A stretch of DNA of 64,000 nt, taken from positions 2,150,185 through 2,214,184 of the forward strand of contig NW_004454163.1 of assembly GCF_000283155.1 (NCBI RefSeq), in the 5' to 3' direction. Position 1 is the first letter of the stretch. Each line of letters starts with the position of its first letter. The notes beneath the pieces were generated by a model. It saw only the letters and a program-made list of their open reading frames with translations. It did not search any database and was not told the DNA's origin. The position numbers were made by a program, and so were the translations under genes. Shown piece after piece: positions 1 to 10,604 of this stretch. Origin of the DNA: Ceratotherium simum simum (Eukaryota; Chordata; Mammalia; Perissodactyla; Rhinocerotidae).

Positions 1-470
1 ACTAGTAACCATTCTATAGATAAGAGAAATAAGGTGAGTTTTACTTGAGCCAGAGTGAGAATTACAACCCAGGAAGGCTGTAGAAAGCATTCCAGAGACT
101 CATGGTTTTTAATACAGTCTGATATCTTTTCAGAACAAAGAACATACATTAAACACACCCAGGGTACATTTTCATCAAAGTTTCAAAGGGGTATTCAGTT
201 GCAAATTAGCAGGTCTACATGACCCTGATGTCAGGAAAGGGACTAATCCAGGCGTCACCATTAGGGCATTACCAATAGGGTGTAGGAGGGGAAGTACACA
301 TTCTTATCTTAAGAGAGTACATTCTTTACTTTAATGATTAAGCAGATGTACAATGTATGTTTGATAGAGGTAAGTCAGGCTTTTTAGTTCAAGCCGAATC
401 AGTTTTGAACCCGAATAGTTACCCCATATACCTCAATACATGAACATCTCTTGTTAAATATCCCTACCAT
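1..470 (-). repeat. possible LTR-like relic at the left edge
   Basis: This stretch has a more mixed base composition than the AT-rich DNA that follows. Its phrase structure resembles the antisense strand of a mammalian LTR: a run ending in 'catggtttttaatacag', then 'cagttgcaaattagcaggt' and 'catgaccc'. I cannot fix either end or name a family, and the element may start before the window. No coding sequence is seen. The assignment is a guess from texture only. Confidence 0.3.
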
Positions 471-842
471 TTCACTTGGAAAGCCTGTGAGAGCATGCTG
501 TTAAAAACATTAAAAGAAATAAAATCTCAGCAAAAATGGATAATAATGTAGTAATAATTATTAACTTGTAAGTAAAATAATTATTTTCATTTGCTTGTAT
601 TTATCATTAGTTGTTTTAAAAGAATGCATATTTTATAAATTGCAAATTTTAATTAAAAAGTAATTAAATATTAATAAGTAAACACTCCAAATTATAATAC
701 ATAAAGTCAATTTTTCTTTAAATGAGGTAATTGGTATTTAATTATTAGATATACAGGTTAAGTATTATCAGAGATTGTAAGTAAATGCATAACAAAGAAT
801 TAGATAAATTTTCATGTTTATGTATTACAACTATTGTATATA
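471..842. other. AT-rich intergenic DNA, nothing recognised
   Basis: This is very AT-rich sequence with runs such as 'aattattaacttg' and no open frame, repeat boundary or CpG cluster that I can support. Confidence 0.6.
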
Positions 843-859
843 AGTAGTAATGTATTTTT

Positions 860-1154
860 TTTTTTTTTGTGAGGATGATCAGCCCTGAGCTAACATCCAT
901 GCTAATCCTCCTCTTTTTTGTTGAGGAAGACTGGCTCTTAGCTAACATCTATTGCCAATCCTCCTCCTTTTTTTTTCCACCAAAGCCCCAGTAGATAGTC
1001 CTATGTCATAGCTGCACATCCTTCTAGTTGCTATATGTGGGACGAGGCCTCAGCATGGCCAGAGGAGCGGTGCGTTGGTTTGCGCCCGGGATCCAAACCC
1101 GGGCCGCCGGTAGCAGAGCGCAAGCACTTAACCACTAAGCCACAGGGCCGGACC
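860..1154 (-). mobile_element. ERE-type SINE, full-length with 3' module
   Basis: Read on the minus strand, the element starts with the ERE head (GGTCCGGCCCTGTGGCTTAG), a tRNA-like domain carrying A- and B-box-like motifs. The 'CACATATAGCAACTAGAAGG' body and a 3' module of two 'ATGTTAGCTCAGG'-type segments follow, then a poly-A that appears here as poly-T from 856. It is flanked by a perfect 17-bp TSD (agtagtaatgtattttt) at 843-859 and 1155-1171. ERE elements are non-autonomous and are mobilised by LINE-1 machinery; nothing here is translated. Confidence 0.96.
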
Positions 1155-1171
1155 AGTAGTAATGTATTTTT

Positions 1172-1504
1172 GTTTAAGCAAGACACTTACATCAACAAGT
1201 AGAAGATTACTATCTACCAGACGCAAATATTTGCAGCCTATCAGATGATACAACACCATATGATTTAATTTTTGTCATAAAATTAAGAGTTATAGCCCTG
1301 AATATTCCATGCTCATGACTCAAAAATTCTGCCCAAATTTATGACTTGTTCTTGGATTATCCAGTCAGAAAAGAGCAGGGGGGACTAATGAGAGAAAAAT
1401 CTACTTCACCGCAGTGCTTACTCCAGTATCTCCCTTAGAATGGGCTTTTCCTTAAGTGTCACCAATTAAATTTGTTCTACTTAAACATCAATAAAAGATT
1501 ATGT
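1172..1504. other. non-repetitive AT-rich spacer
   Basis: No reading frame, repeat or motif that I can support. The segment lies between the ERE insertion and a TG microsatellite. Confidence 0.5.
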
Positions 1505-1506
1505 TT

Positions 1507-1538
<32 letters not shown>
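1505..1538. repeat. (TG)n microsatellite
   Basis: This is a TG dinucleotide run of about 17 units with one GA interruption near its left end. It is likely polymorphic in length. Confidence 0.95.
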
Positions 1539-1914
1539 ATGTATTGAACATTTCCAGGATATTTAAACTGATTAATCTATAGATTTTCTTTCTAGATTCT
1601 GAGTATTACAATTTATTTTAATATTTCCCTATATCCAGAGAAATATATGTATGTTTACTCAACTGACTGTTTTTTCCTAAAGAAAGCATTGGTGATAGAA
1701 CTATAACCTGAAAGTAAGCACATAGCTTTCTTGAAATTAGTTTCAAATTTTTACTGATTTTTCAGAATACAAAAAATGAAATGTAAACTATTCTTAGAAC
1801 TGGAAATTTGCATGTGACTCTCAGAGATGCTGAGAATTCAGAAGTGGAGATAAAAATGCCCTAAAATTATTCTTCTTAGTAGAATAATTAAAGAAATGCT
1901 TTCTAAGCATTGAT
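1539..1914. other. AT-rich spacer, nothing recognised
   Basis: There is no significant open frame, repeat boundary or CpG cluster. Confidence 0.5.
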
Positions 1915-2040
1915 TTAGACATTAGGAACACTGGATTCTAATATTGCCATGGTCTCTAACAAGTTGCGTAATCTTGATAAATCATTATACCCTATGATCT
2001 TTAATTTCCTTATCTTTAAATGATAGAAAGGGCTAACCTT
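1915..2040 (+). repeat. MIR SINE fragment
   Basis: The segment shows the MIR core order: 'cactggattct', then an equivalent of 'acttgggcaagtt', then 'tttccttatctttaaatga' (the degraded 'cctcatctgtaaaatgg' segment). MIR is an ancient mammalian tRNA-derived SINE, and the copy is heavily diverged. Confidence 0.55.
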
Positions 2041-2119
2041 TTTTGAAAGTCACTTCTAGTTATATATTTCATTGATGAACATCAGTGAGCTTCTGTAAAT
2101 GGTCCACCTCCTGACTCCT

Positions 2120-2285
2120 ACTGCTGTAATTTGGCATAATGTGAACAAACTCATTTACTCCTCAGAACAACCCTTTGAGATTGGCAGTTATCACCATTTC
2201 ACCAGTGAAAAATATGAAGTTCAGAAAGCATAATAGTCCTGTTGAAGTTCATACAGATGGTAAACTAGGTATCTACTCATAATAG
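2120..2285 (-). repeat. MIR SINE fragment, antisense
   Basis: The antisense MIR order is recognisable: 'aaactcatttactcctcag', 'acaaccctttgagattgg', 'ccatttcaccagtgaa', and a degraded 'aaggtcatacagctagtaa' equivalent. It ends about 160 bp before the GATA repeat and the provirus. Confidence 0.6.
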
Positions 2286-2438
2286 TGGAAAATAACACTA
2301 TGAGTGGGAAATGACTTTCTCAAAGAGGCTTTTATGGTAAAGAACATTTTTCTAACAACAAAAAATAATTACGTAGATGAATCGTTACTATTACCATTTA
2401 AAGGTTGTTTAGTGGTTATTTTCTAAGTAAATATACAT

Positions 2439-2490
2439 AAATAGATAGATAATAGATGACAGATGATAAGTAGATAGATGGATAGATAGA
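2439..2490. repeat. (GATA)n-like interrupted microsatellite
   Basis: ATAG/GATA tetranucleotides are repeated with interruptions immediately upstream of the 5' LTR. Confidence 0.8.
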
Positions 2491-2512
2491 GAAAAATTGC
2501 ATCACTATATAA

Positions 2513-3056
2513 TGTAAGAGAGCAGAATTTGTCACCCCAAAATATGTCTTTTTGGCATAAGGATTATTTTAAGCTGATTATTTTTAAGAAACTACAGAAA
2601 TAGAAGTTCTGAAAACTGAGTTGAATTTATCCTTTTGTAAGATATTTACATGTATAAGGGAAATCTCCATTTGTAAGGGTGTCTCCCTTACTGTACCAGG
2701 AACAGGGGAATAACTCAATCTCTAGAAACTCTTATCAATGGAGAAGGCAACAAATTTAATCCGCATGACAACTTTACCCTTGTTTACTGTGCTTTTCCTG
2801 GTGACCTCCCATAACTGACTCCCCCCAACCCCCAACATCTTCTTTCGGCTTTAGCCGAAGATGGTATTTAAGATGGTAGCTTTGGCCATTTTGGCAAGTT
2901 ACTCAGTTTTCCTGGGTCTTCCCATGTATACAGTAGGTACACACGTTATTAAAATTTTGCTTGATTTTCTCCCGTTAATCTATCTCACATCAATTCAATT
3001 ATTAGACCAGCCAGAAGAACCTAGGGGGGTAGAAGAGAAATCTTTCCTTTTCGACA
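2513..3056 (+). mobile_element. 5' LTR of class I endogenous retrovirus
   Basis: The segment is a TG...CA-bounded LTR of 544 bp, starting TGTAAGAGAGCAG and ending TTTTCGACA. It contains an ATTAAA polyadenylation signal at 2948-2953, followed by the conserved tail motif 'agaccagccagaagaacc'. It aligns along its whole length with the same-strand LTR at 8609-9148, with well over 10% difference by eye, so the provirus is old. An open frame across 2861-3124 lies within LTR and leader sequence and is not a gene. Confidence 0.9.
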
Positions 3057-3058
3057 GT

Positions 3059-3076
3059 TGGCGTAGCTGGCAGGAT
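3059..3076 (+). other. retroviral primer-binding site, tRNA-Ser-like
   Basis: The 18 nt begin TGGCG, two bases downstream of the LTR end, which is where a PBS belongs. Its complement ends in GCCA and matches the 3' end of a mammalian tRNA-Ser of the AGA type at about 16 of 18 positions; the two differences are adjacent. The tRNA comparison is from memory of the tRNA sequence. Confidence 0.55.
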
Positions 3077-6000
3077 CAAATTTACTGGCTGGAACCCTGT
3101 GTTTCCCCTCCGAGGCAGCTGTAGCTGAGAGATCCTGGGACTCCGGACAAAAGCCAGCAGAAGGTAAGAGGAGTTCTTACCACATCAGTCTCCCAGATCT
3201 CTGCTTGCAGGGTCCAATGGAAGCAAGAGCGGTGAATTTTTTCCTTTTTACATTTAGATTTACAGGAAAAAATATTTATTGACCTAGTTCCTTGGATATA
3301 GTGACTCTGGTAAAAATTTGATATGAGTACTCCTGTTTTTATTGATCCTTTTCCTTCCAGAGATGGTCACTGTTTTTCTTTGTCTCTGTCTGTTGTATCA
3401 TTTGTCTTGTTCTGTGTCCTGAGAGCTTGGCTTTATGACCAGTGAGAGTATCCTCTCTTGGATAGGATGCACATAGTGGTACACAGTGGCCAACCAGAGA
3501 ATGCACATAGTGGCGTGCATTTGGCAGCTAGTCAAATAGACTGGGATTTTGAGCCAGTTGGTCAGAAGAACAGAAAACAACCTGGGCTTGTGACTGGCAT
3601 CTCTGTCCAACTGTGCCAGCTCATATGGGAGTTTGTCATAAGGGGTCCTGGTCCATAAGGGACTTTTGTTGTCTCAACATTTGTTGTCTTGTTAGTGCTG
3701 GAAAAATCCCATTCCAGTAGTGTCTGCTTGCTGTCACAGATTAGTGGGTCTGTGACTAGAGGCATGTCACTTTATCGTGGGAAACTAGAGACATGGTTTG
3801 CACTACACCGTTCTTACCACCCATGGAAATAAAAGCTATTGACTTCTTGTTTGTCCTGTTTTTGTGTCCTTTCTTTTGGTTATCTTTGGGAGTGAACTTT
3901 CTGGATCTTGTGAGGGCTGCGTCCTTTGCACTTTCTTGTGGGACACCTCTTGCATCTTTGGCTAAGCCATAAGAGGCTTATTTGTTTGAGTCGCTATTGA
4001 GATTAATAAATTCTACTTGTCAATGGCCAGATGATGGATCTTTTACATTGGAACAACTTATAAATTGAAAATTTTTTTAGCGAGTTCTCAGTCTAAATAA
4101 TTGTTGTAAAGTTCTAGAACATAGAAATCTTTTGATTTTCATCTTGTTTGGAAATGTCCTTGATATGAAGAAGCAAGTTTAGTTGGATGAGCAGGTCAGT
4201 CTCTTGATATTCAGGCTACCACCCAGTTCTTTGAAGAATTGAAAACAATTGTCTTTGTCTTGCAAATCTCTACAAAACCAGAAATATGGCTCTAGAAGCA
4301 ATTCAAAAACTCACCTATCTTTACCAATCCCCAAACCTCCCCTATTCATCTCCAAATGCTTGTAGATATTGGGATGTTAGAAACAAAATTGTCCTGTGCT
4401 TAAAAATTTAAATTACCCTAGACCTCTGATAATAGGCAAAAATGCCCCCAGCACTCCAACTTGGAGAAAACTTGAATACTTTTCTCTGTGCCTTTGTAAG
4501 GTAGATTTTCTACCTCCATCTTCTCTATGAACTAAGAGCCATTCTTTGAAATTCACACTATAGGGAGAAGTTTCTCATCAAAAAAAAGAGAGGTATTTGG
4601 AAATTGGGCAAATGAAAAACTTGTGTCTTCTTCACGAATATTAGTAACCATAGGGTCTTTGTTTTTGTCTGTCTATATGTGTCTATATATGTATATTGTA
4701 GATGTATGATGTTTTTTAACTTCCAGATGGTATTGTTAAAATTAATTTGCAAAAAACTGTATTCAATTGGCTTTAAAACAACTGAATGCTTATATAAATT
4801 AAGGATTGGGTATTCAGAAATATAATAGAAACTAGCCCAAATGAATTTCAAGTGATCTGGGGAAATGTTAGGTATTAAAGCTAGTTAAAGTTTGTTGGCT
4901 TAATTAAAACAGACATGTCTTTAGTTACCAATGTTGAATATAATGAAGATAACTTTTATTCTACATGGATATACTAGTCAAATTTATGTTATCTCTGTTG
5001 TAAAATTTGTCCACAAAAAAATACTTAGAATGATGGCTGATGTTATCTAATGTCTCATGAAGTTTTCATGGGTAATCTAAACATAATTGTTGGGAGCAAA
5101 TGATCTAGATAGATGTAGCTAGGATAAGATTTATAGGAAAGATTCTTAGCAACAGTTATATTTTATGGTATGCATACATAAATAGCTTCCAAAATCTTTT
5201 TGGTAACTTGAAACCTTAGAGTTTTGCTAACTTAAATTATGAGAATTTATTGAATGTTTAGATTATTTCCAAATAACTTGAAGCACTGAAACATTAATTG
5301 CTAAACAAATCTAAGTTTACATACTTTTGATTTTTTATTACAGAGAAACTAAAGATATTTGAGTCTATTAGTAGACATGTTTTATGCCACACTGAAAAGG
5401 ATGTTTCTAAAAATTATAAAAGATTTTATAAAATTTGCTAAGCCACAGAATGCTAATATAAAAGACAGTTCACAATTGCTTACTTCTTAGTTTTCACAAG
5501 AAATTAAACCTTCTAAGGGTTAAGAATTCTAATTAATATATGTAATTAAAGCTACTAAAAATAATAAGGAAAACAACTCTATATGCAACGAAAGTAGAAT
5601 GTGTTTTTTTTTTTTTTCTTTTTTTGGTTAAGAGAAGGTATGAGGTATGGAGATGTGTTTTTGTTAAAGAAAAAAACGTACAAGTAATCTTGTCTTGGTT
5701 GTTTCAAAATAGGAAAAAAGAGTGAGAGAGAATCTTGCCTTGTGTAGGCAATTTGCTTAAAACTTAGATTGCTATGAGTTTTGGAAATAGGCTTTAATAT
5801 CAATGGTATACTTGTGTAAAACTGAAACTTAATTTTCTCTCATCTGATGAAAGGACAAAGTTTTGTTAGGCTATTGGTCTGCTCTTGACAAGATATTATA
5901 AAATGTGTTCTTTACCTTTTGAAATAATCTGCCTAGAAAACAAAGATTCTGTGTTTCAACAAGATAATTTCCTGTGTTTGCTGTCTTTATCATCAGATCT

Positions 6001-6223
6001 TTGATTACTTAAGAAATCTGAGTCTTTTCCATTAAAAAAGCTAAGTTTTCCTTTTTATAACCATTTAACTTTCTGTATTTGCCATTAGCAACTTCTACTG
6101 TCACTTTGGTTAAATGGATAACTAAGCCTTGTTTCACAGAGATCTATGATCCCATTTAACGAAGTTTTTTAAGACCTCTTTGATATTTTTGACAAACTTC
6201 CCCAAATCAAATTCTTAAAGAAG

Positions 6224-6293
6224 TCTTTTTGACCTTAACTACTCCTTTTTTGACCTTACTCCAGACCGTACTCTTTTTGACCTTAACTCCAGA
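6224..6293 (+). repeat. short imperfect tandem repeat inside the provirus
   Basis: Three imperfect copies of a unit containing 'tttttgaccttaact' follow each other within the degenerate ERV interior. This probably arose by local slippage. Confidence 0.6.
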
Positions 6294-7077
6294 GGATCTC
6301 TGGAACATTTCAAAGGATTTGTTCTTTCTCTTTATAAAAAGAGAGATGTTGAACTAATTAGGCTTATTTGACATGTTAAAATTACATGGGAAGCATTGTC
6401 GAATAAGTGATGATAAACCATCTTACGTTATAGTGCATGGGTGAATGTTATTAATATAAATGTTCTATAAATTGTATAAAATTCTGATATGTCCTGGTAT
6501 AATGGTATCATTCATAATTCTAGCTATTATCTTAAATGTTGTGTGTCACAGAAATAACTAAATTTCCTTACTGCATTGTAATAAACTCTCATCTGAACTT
6601 TAATCACTCAGTATTTTTAAGTCTGTCATTTACAGAGAGTTATTGTTTTACTCTCATACTTTTGCAAATATGTTTCATCTTCAGAAAGATTCATGGAGAT
6701 GACTCTGACATTTACTCTAGAATACAGATTTTGGATAAACTTTTAGATCATACCATTGAACTGGATAAAAATTTGCAGAACCCTAATAGAGAAATTGATG
6801 GCTTTATAAAACCGCTAATAAAAGATTAAGATCAACAAGAATTAAGAATATGAGACTGAATGAACTGAGGATAATGATTATAATTTTTATGACTTCTGTT
6901 TGAAACATTGGTGGTTCTTTAGTTTCTTGTGTTCCAGATATAATGAATCTTTCCTTTTTTACCTAACTGACTTACAGCAATTTGGTGAATTATACCTTTG
7001 TAAGCATAATTGAAACATTTATCTTTTTCTCCCTACATGACCCATCCAAAATTTAGAAACTCTCAGTAAATATTCTT

Positions 7078-7358
7078 TTTTTTTTTTTTTAAGAAGACGG
7101 TATTACTGCTGGGGGCAAACGCGTCAAGGAAGGCCTTTTTTATAATTTTTTTTTTTAAATAATTTTATTTATTTATTTTTTTCCCCCAAAACCCCAGTAG
7201 ATAGTTGTATGTCATAGCTGCACATCCTTCTAATTGCTGTATGTGGGACGTGGCCTCAGCCTGGCCGGAGAAGCGGTGTGTCTGTGCGTGCCCAGGAACG
7301 AACCCGGGCTGCCAGCATCAGAGCGTGCGCACTTAACTGCTAAGCCACGGGGCTGGCC
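7078..7358 (-). mobile_element. ERE-type SINE with 3'-transduced segment
   Basis: A short-form ERE on the minus strand is inserted into the provirus interior. The perfect 16-bp TSD 'ctcagtaaatattctt' lies at 7062-7077 and 7359-7374. Between the SINE's own A-rich tail (7136-7175 as T-rich) and a second poly-A (poly-T at 7076-7090) lies a 45-nt segment (7091-7135). That segment is unrelated to ERE and has three CpGs, which fits a 3' transduction. The insertion is younger than the provirus. Confidence 0.93.
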
Positions 7359-8608
7359 CTCAGTAAATATTCTTATATTTTCATGGCAATATAGTTATTT
7401 ACATAAGTTCAATAAGAATCTGTTCTCCTTGTAATAAGACACAATTGAAAATATTGGTTATGTTACCAAGGCTTTGACTGGAATGTTGTATTTGAAAATG
7501 ATATTCATAGTCTCAGATATGACCAGACAGCTTTAAGGAACTAAGGTTACTTTATGGAACTAATAAAACCCCTTGGAAAAATTGGCCTGGTACCTTGCTT
7601 ACAGGGTTCCCGGTAACCCTACCAGCCAAGTAAAGAGGGTGTAAGAACCTTAAGATATTTTGGGGACCTCAAGAAGAGAGAAATTCATCTAAATCTGTAA
7701 GTATTGCAGATGAAGCCTAGTGGCAAGTTCTTGCCTTCACTTTCCTGGCCTCAAGAGGCCTTTAAAAGTTCAATCTGAGATTTCTTATTAAAAATTCCAG
7801 CAAAGCAGATTTAAAAGAGCCTATATGATCAATCTCTATTCTTGCTGCACTTATGTAAATAATTAGGCCAAGTTTAGTGAGATTAGACTTATTTTGCAAA
7901 CAAATTAGTCTTAATTTGGGTATACTTGGTACAAATGAGGGTAATTTTAGAGAGAAAAATTATGTTTCACTAATACACTTATGGATATTAGATTCTAGCG
8001 CTGTTCATTGTCTTTGAGGTTTTGGAGTGGATTGTGAATTCTTGCAGTTTTCTCTGATATTTGGCTACAACTCCCAAACTAACATTTCCAATTTTCTCCT
8101 GTCCTTTTTACTTGGAATAACTAAGAACAAAAGCTGCCTTTTTTTTTCTGAAGCCCTGCAAACTGGAGATAGATGACCTGATATAAACTTCAGAAAAATC
8201 CTCAAAATAGCTCATATTTAGACAATCTTTGTGCCTGTTGCTGTGTGGGTCACTCAGAAAGATCATCAAAGACATTTGAAACTGCAAAAGATGCTTAGAC
8301 CCTGACATCTATAAATCTTGACTCACTGCCCGCTCGGCTCAGAAACTGGGTTTATAATTTACTCAATCGTTAACCTTTGTTTTTCTTTTGTTTCCATAGA
8401 AATGCCTCTTATTAAATACCTGATTTCTCATACAATATAGGCCTAACTTTGCGAGCCCATCTGCAAGACCCTTCTCCTGAAATGAGACACAACTATTTAA
8501 CTAAAGTGACATATTCTCAGGACTGAAAGTCTGGTTCAATGAGTTGGAGAAGCCTATCACTTAGATTCCGGACTGTGAAACTTCTTGGGGAAGTTTCATG
8601 GGCAGAAC

Positions 8609-9148
8609 TGTAGGGGAGCAGAATTTGTCAGCCCAAAATGTGTCTCTTTGGTGTAAGGATATTAGGCCAATTATTTTTAAGAAACTGCAGACATAGGAGA
8701 GGCTTTGAGAGCTAAGTAGAAATTATCCTTTTGTAAGAGACATCTACATGTAGAAGGGAAATCTCCATATGTAAGGTTGTTTTCCTCTCTGTACCAGGAA
8801 GAGGGGATGACTCAATCTCTAGAAACTCTTATCAATGGAGAAGTCAGTAACTAAAATCTGCATAACAATCTTACCCTTGTTTACTGTGCTTTTCCTGGTA
8901 ACCTCTCATAACTGACTCTCCCTACCCCCAACATCTTCTTTTGTCTTTAGTTGAAGATGGTATTGAAGGTGGTGGCTTCAGCCATTTTGGTGAGTTACTC
9001 ATTTTTTCTAGGTCTCTCCCAGAAAAGGTATACATGCTATTAAACTTTTGTTTGATTTTTCTCCTATTAATCTGTCTCATGTCAATTCGATTACTAGATC
9101 AACCAGAAGAACCTGGAAGGATAGAGGAACATTTTTTCCTCCTCAACA
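8609..9148 (+). mobile_element. 3' LTR of class I endogenous retrovirus
   Basis: This 540-bp LTR starts TGTAGGGGAGCAG and ends CCTCAACA, in the same orientation as 2513-3056. An ATTAAA polyadenylation signal is at 9039-9044. The expected 4-bp TSD is not preserved: the left flank is 'ataa' and the right flank 'taca'. The paired LTRs with a PBS-like site between them make this a provirus rather than two independent solo LTRs. Confidence 0.88.
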
Positions 9149-10379
9149 TACACAAATAAAAATTTATAAAGTAAGCTCAAACAAACAAACTACATAGATT
9201 CAGGAAATTGGTCATAGACTTATACATTTAAATAATAAATTATACCTGTTAATTTGCACAACAATAATTCAACAAAAATTTTAACAATAAGTTAATTCAG
9301 TGCAATAAAGAAAGAAGGTTCTTGGGTTATTTGACTTAGTACATTGGTCAAATTGATAAAAATGGACCAGTGATTGAAGCAGATTCATTGTGGTTGTCAG
9401 GGACTAAAGTCAAGATAGAACTTCTCTTCTGGGCATTTGGACTTTGCTATCTCATCTCATAGAATTTCTCATTATTTAAATTATTTCTGTCATTTAATGG
9501 ATTTTCACTTAAGAGTAGAATCTTATTACGCTAAATTGCAACCAACCTGAAATTTTACCTTTTAAAATAATCTTTTCTCTTCATCCCTCACTAATCTTCT
9601 CTACATTTCCACTCCATTTGCAATTCTATTTTTGGTCATTGAGGATCTCCAAAATGAAGTCCAGTTCATTATATGCCTCATTATCACTATTACCATAGCG
9701 CTGTTATTGTCATATAGTCCAATGACCTTTGAAGTCTTCAATTCAGTCTTATTCATAAGAACCTTGGAATTGCTACCGCCAGATGATTTGGACCATTTTC
9801 AAAGCACAGACTGATTTTATTATGATAGACAATAAATCTCAGGGAACCTTCAGAAAGAAAAGGAATTAACTTGGAGAGTTGATTTTTTCTCTTCCCTTCT
9901 CTTTAGCGCTGGAAGAATTTAAATAAAGTCTCTATAGTTTTTTTTCTTTACTTGATTGCTGTTTTTGTTTATTTTGTTTGTTTTTGCTTTTGTTTTTGTG
10001 CATAATCCAATGGAAATTAAGTGTCCAGACAGTGTGAGGGTTTACCTCAAAATTACTCAGCTCTGTACTCTTATTCTAAGTTTCCATACAACTTATATCT
10101 TTCTTAACTGTTTTGTTATCTTTTTTAGCCTTAATAATTTCACAGTAGACAAGCGAAATAATTGAACTACCCCCCATATCATCTAAAATATATTTAATTT
10201 GCATTATCTCATCAGTAGAAAGTAAAATACTAAACATATCCATGTTTAAATAAAAATTCTATCCAGAATTTTTTTATTACTCATATCAACATGTTGTTGA
10301 TCTGATACAAATACAGAAAAATAAATCAGAGTTATAAAACTATATAATTGATAATATAAATTTTTTTTATCTCTTTTGG
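9149..10379. other. AT-rich intergenic DNA, no gene seen
   Basis: The interval has only short chance frames (for example 9632-9814 and 9956-10165) without coding-like composition. No repeat can be named confidently. Confidence 0.5.
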
Positions 10380-10395
10380 AAAAGATTGAAAATTT

Positions 10396-10588
10396 TGAGG
10401 TTGGCCCAGTGGTGTAGTGGTTAAGTTCGTGTGCTATGCTTGGTGGCCTGGGGTTGGTGGGTTTGGATCCTGGGGATGGACCTGCACACCACTCATCAAG
10501 ACATGCTGTAGCCATGTCCCATATACAAAATAGAGGAAGATTGGTACAGATGTTAGCTCAGGGACAATCTTCCTCACACACACACACA
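10396..10588 (+). mobile_element. ERE-type SINE, divergent lineage
   Basis: The head reads 'ggttggcccagtggtgtagt' with a B-box-like 'gtttggatcc', and the element ends in one 'agatgttagctcagggacaa' module and a (CA)n/A tail. It differs from the 'ggccggccc.gtggcttag' lineage elsewhere in the window. It is flanked by the perfect 16-bp TSD 'aaaagattgaaaattt' at 10380-10395 and 10589-10604. The same target sequence also bounds the LINE-1 that follows. Confidence 0.93.
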
Positions 10589-10604
10589 AAAAGATTGAAA
10601 ATTT

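Larger units (their letters stand above)
3057..8608 (+). mobile_element. degenerate internal region of class I ERV provirus
   Basis: The interval between the two same-strand LTRs is about 5.55 kb, or about 5.25 kb without the SINE at 7078-7358. That is shorter than a complete gammaretroviral genome, so deletions are likely. A primer-binding-site-like segment sits 2 nt after the LTR, and a splice-donor-like AAG|GTAAGA sits at 3161-3169. Around 4021-4068 one plus-strand frame shows a Trp-Pro-x-x-Gly-Ser-Phe motif like that of gammaretroviral Gag matrix. No gag, pol or env frame is intact and stops are frequent. The 97-codon frame ending at 6829 lies in this region and I do not recognise it. Exact ERV family not determined. 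Confidence 0.75.

Noticed and set aside
2861..3124. 87-codon frame with a hydrophobic start
   Set aside because: It spans the LTR end and leader of the endogenous provirus.
6536..6829. 97-codon frame ending in a hydrophilic, helix-like segment
   Set aside because: It lies inside the degenerate provirus, is not recognisable as a cellular or retroviral protein, and has no initiation or splice context I trust.
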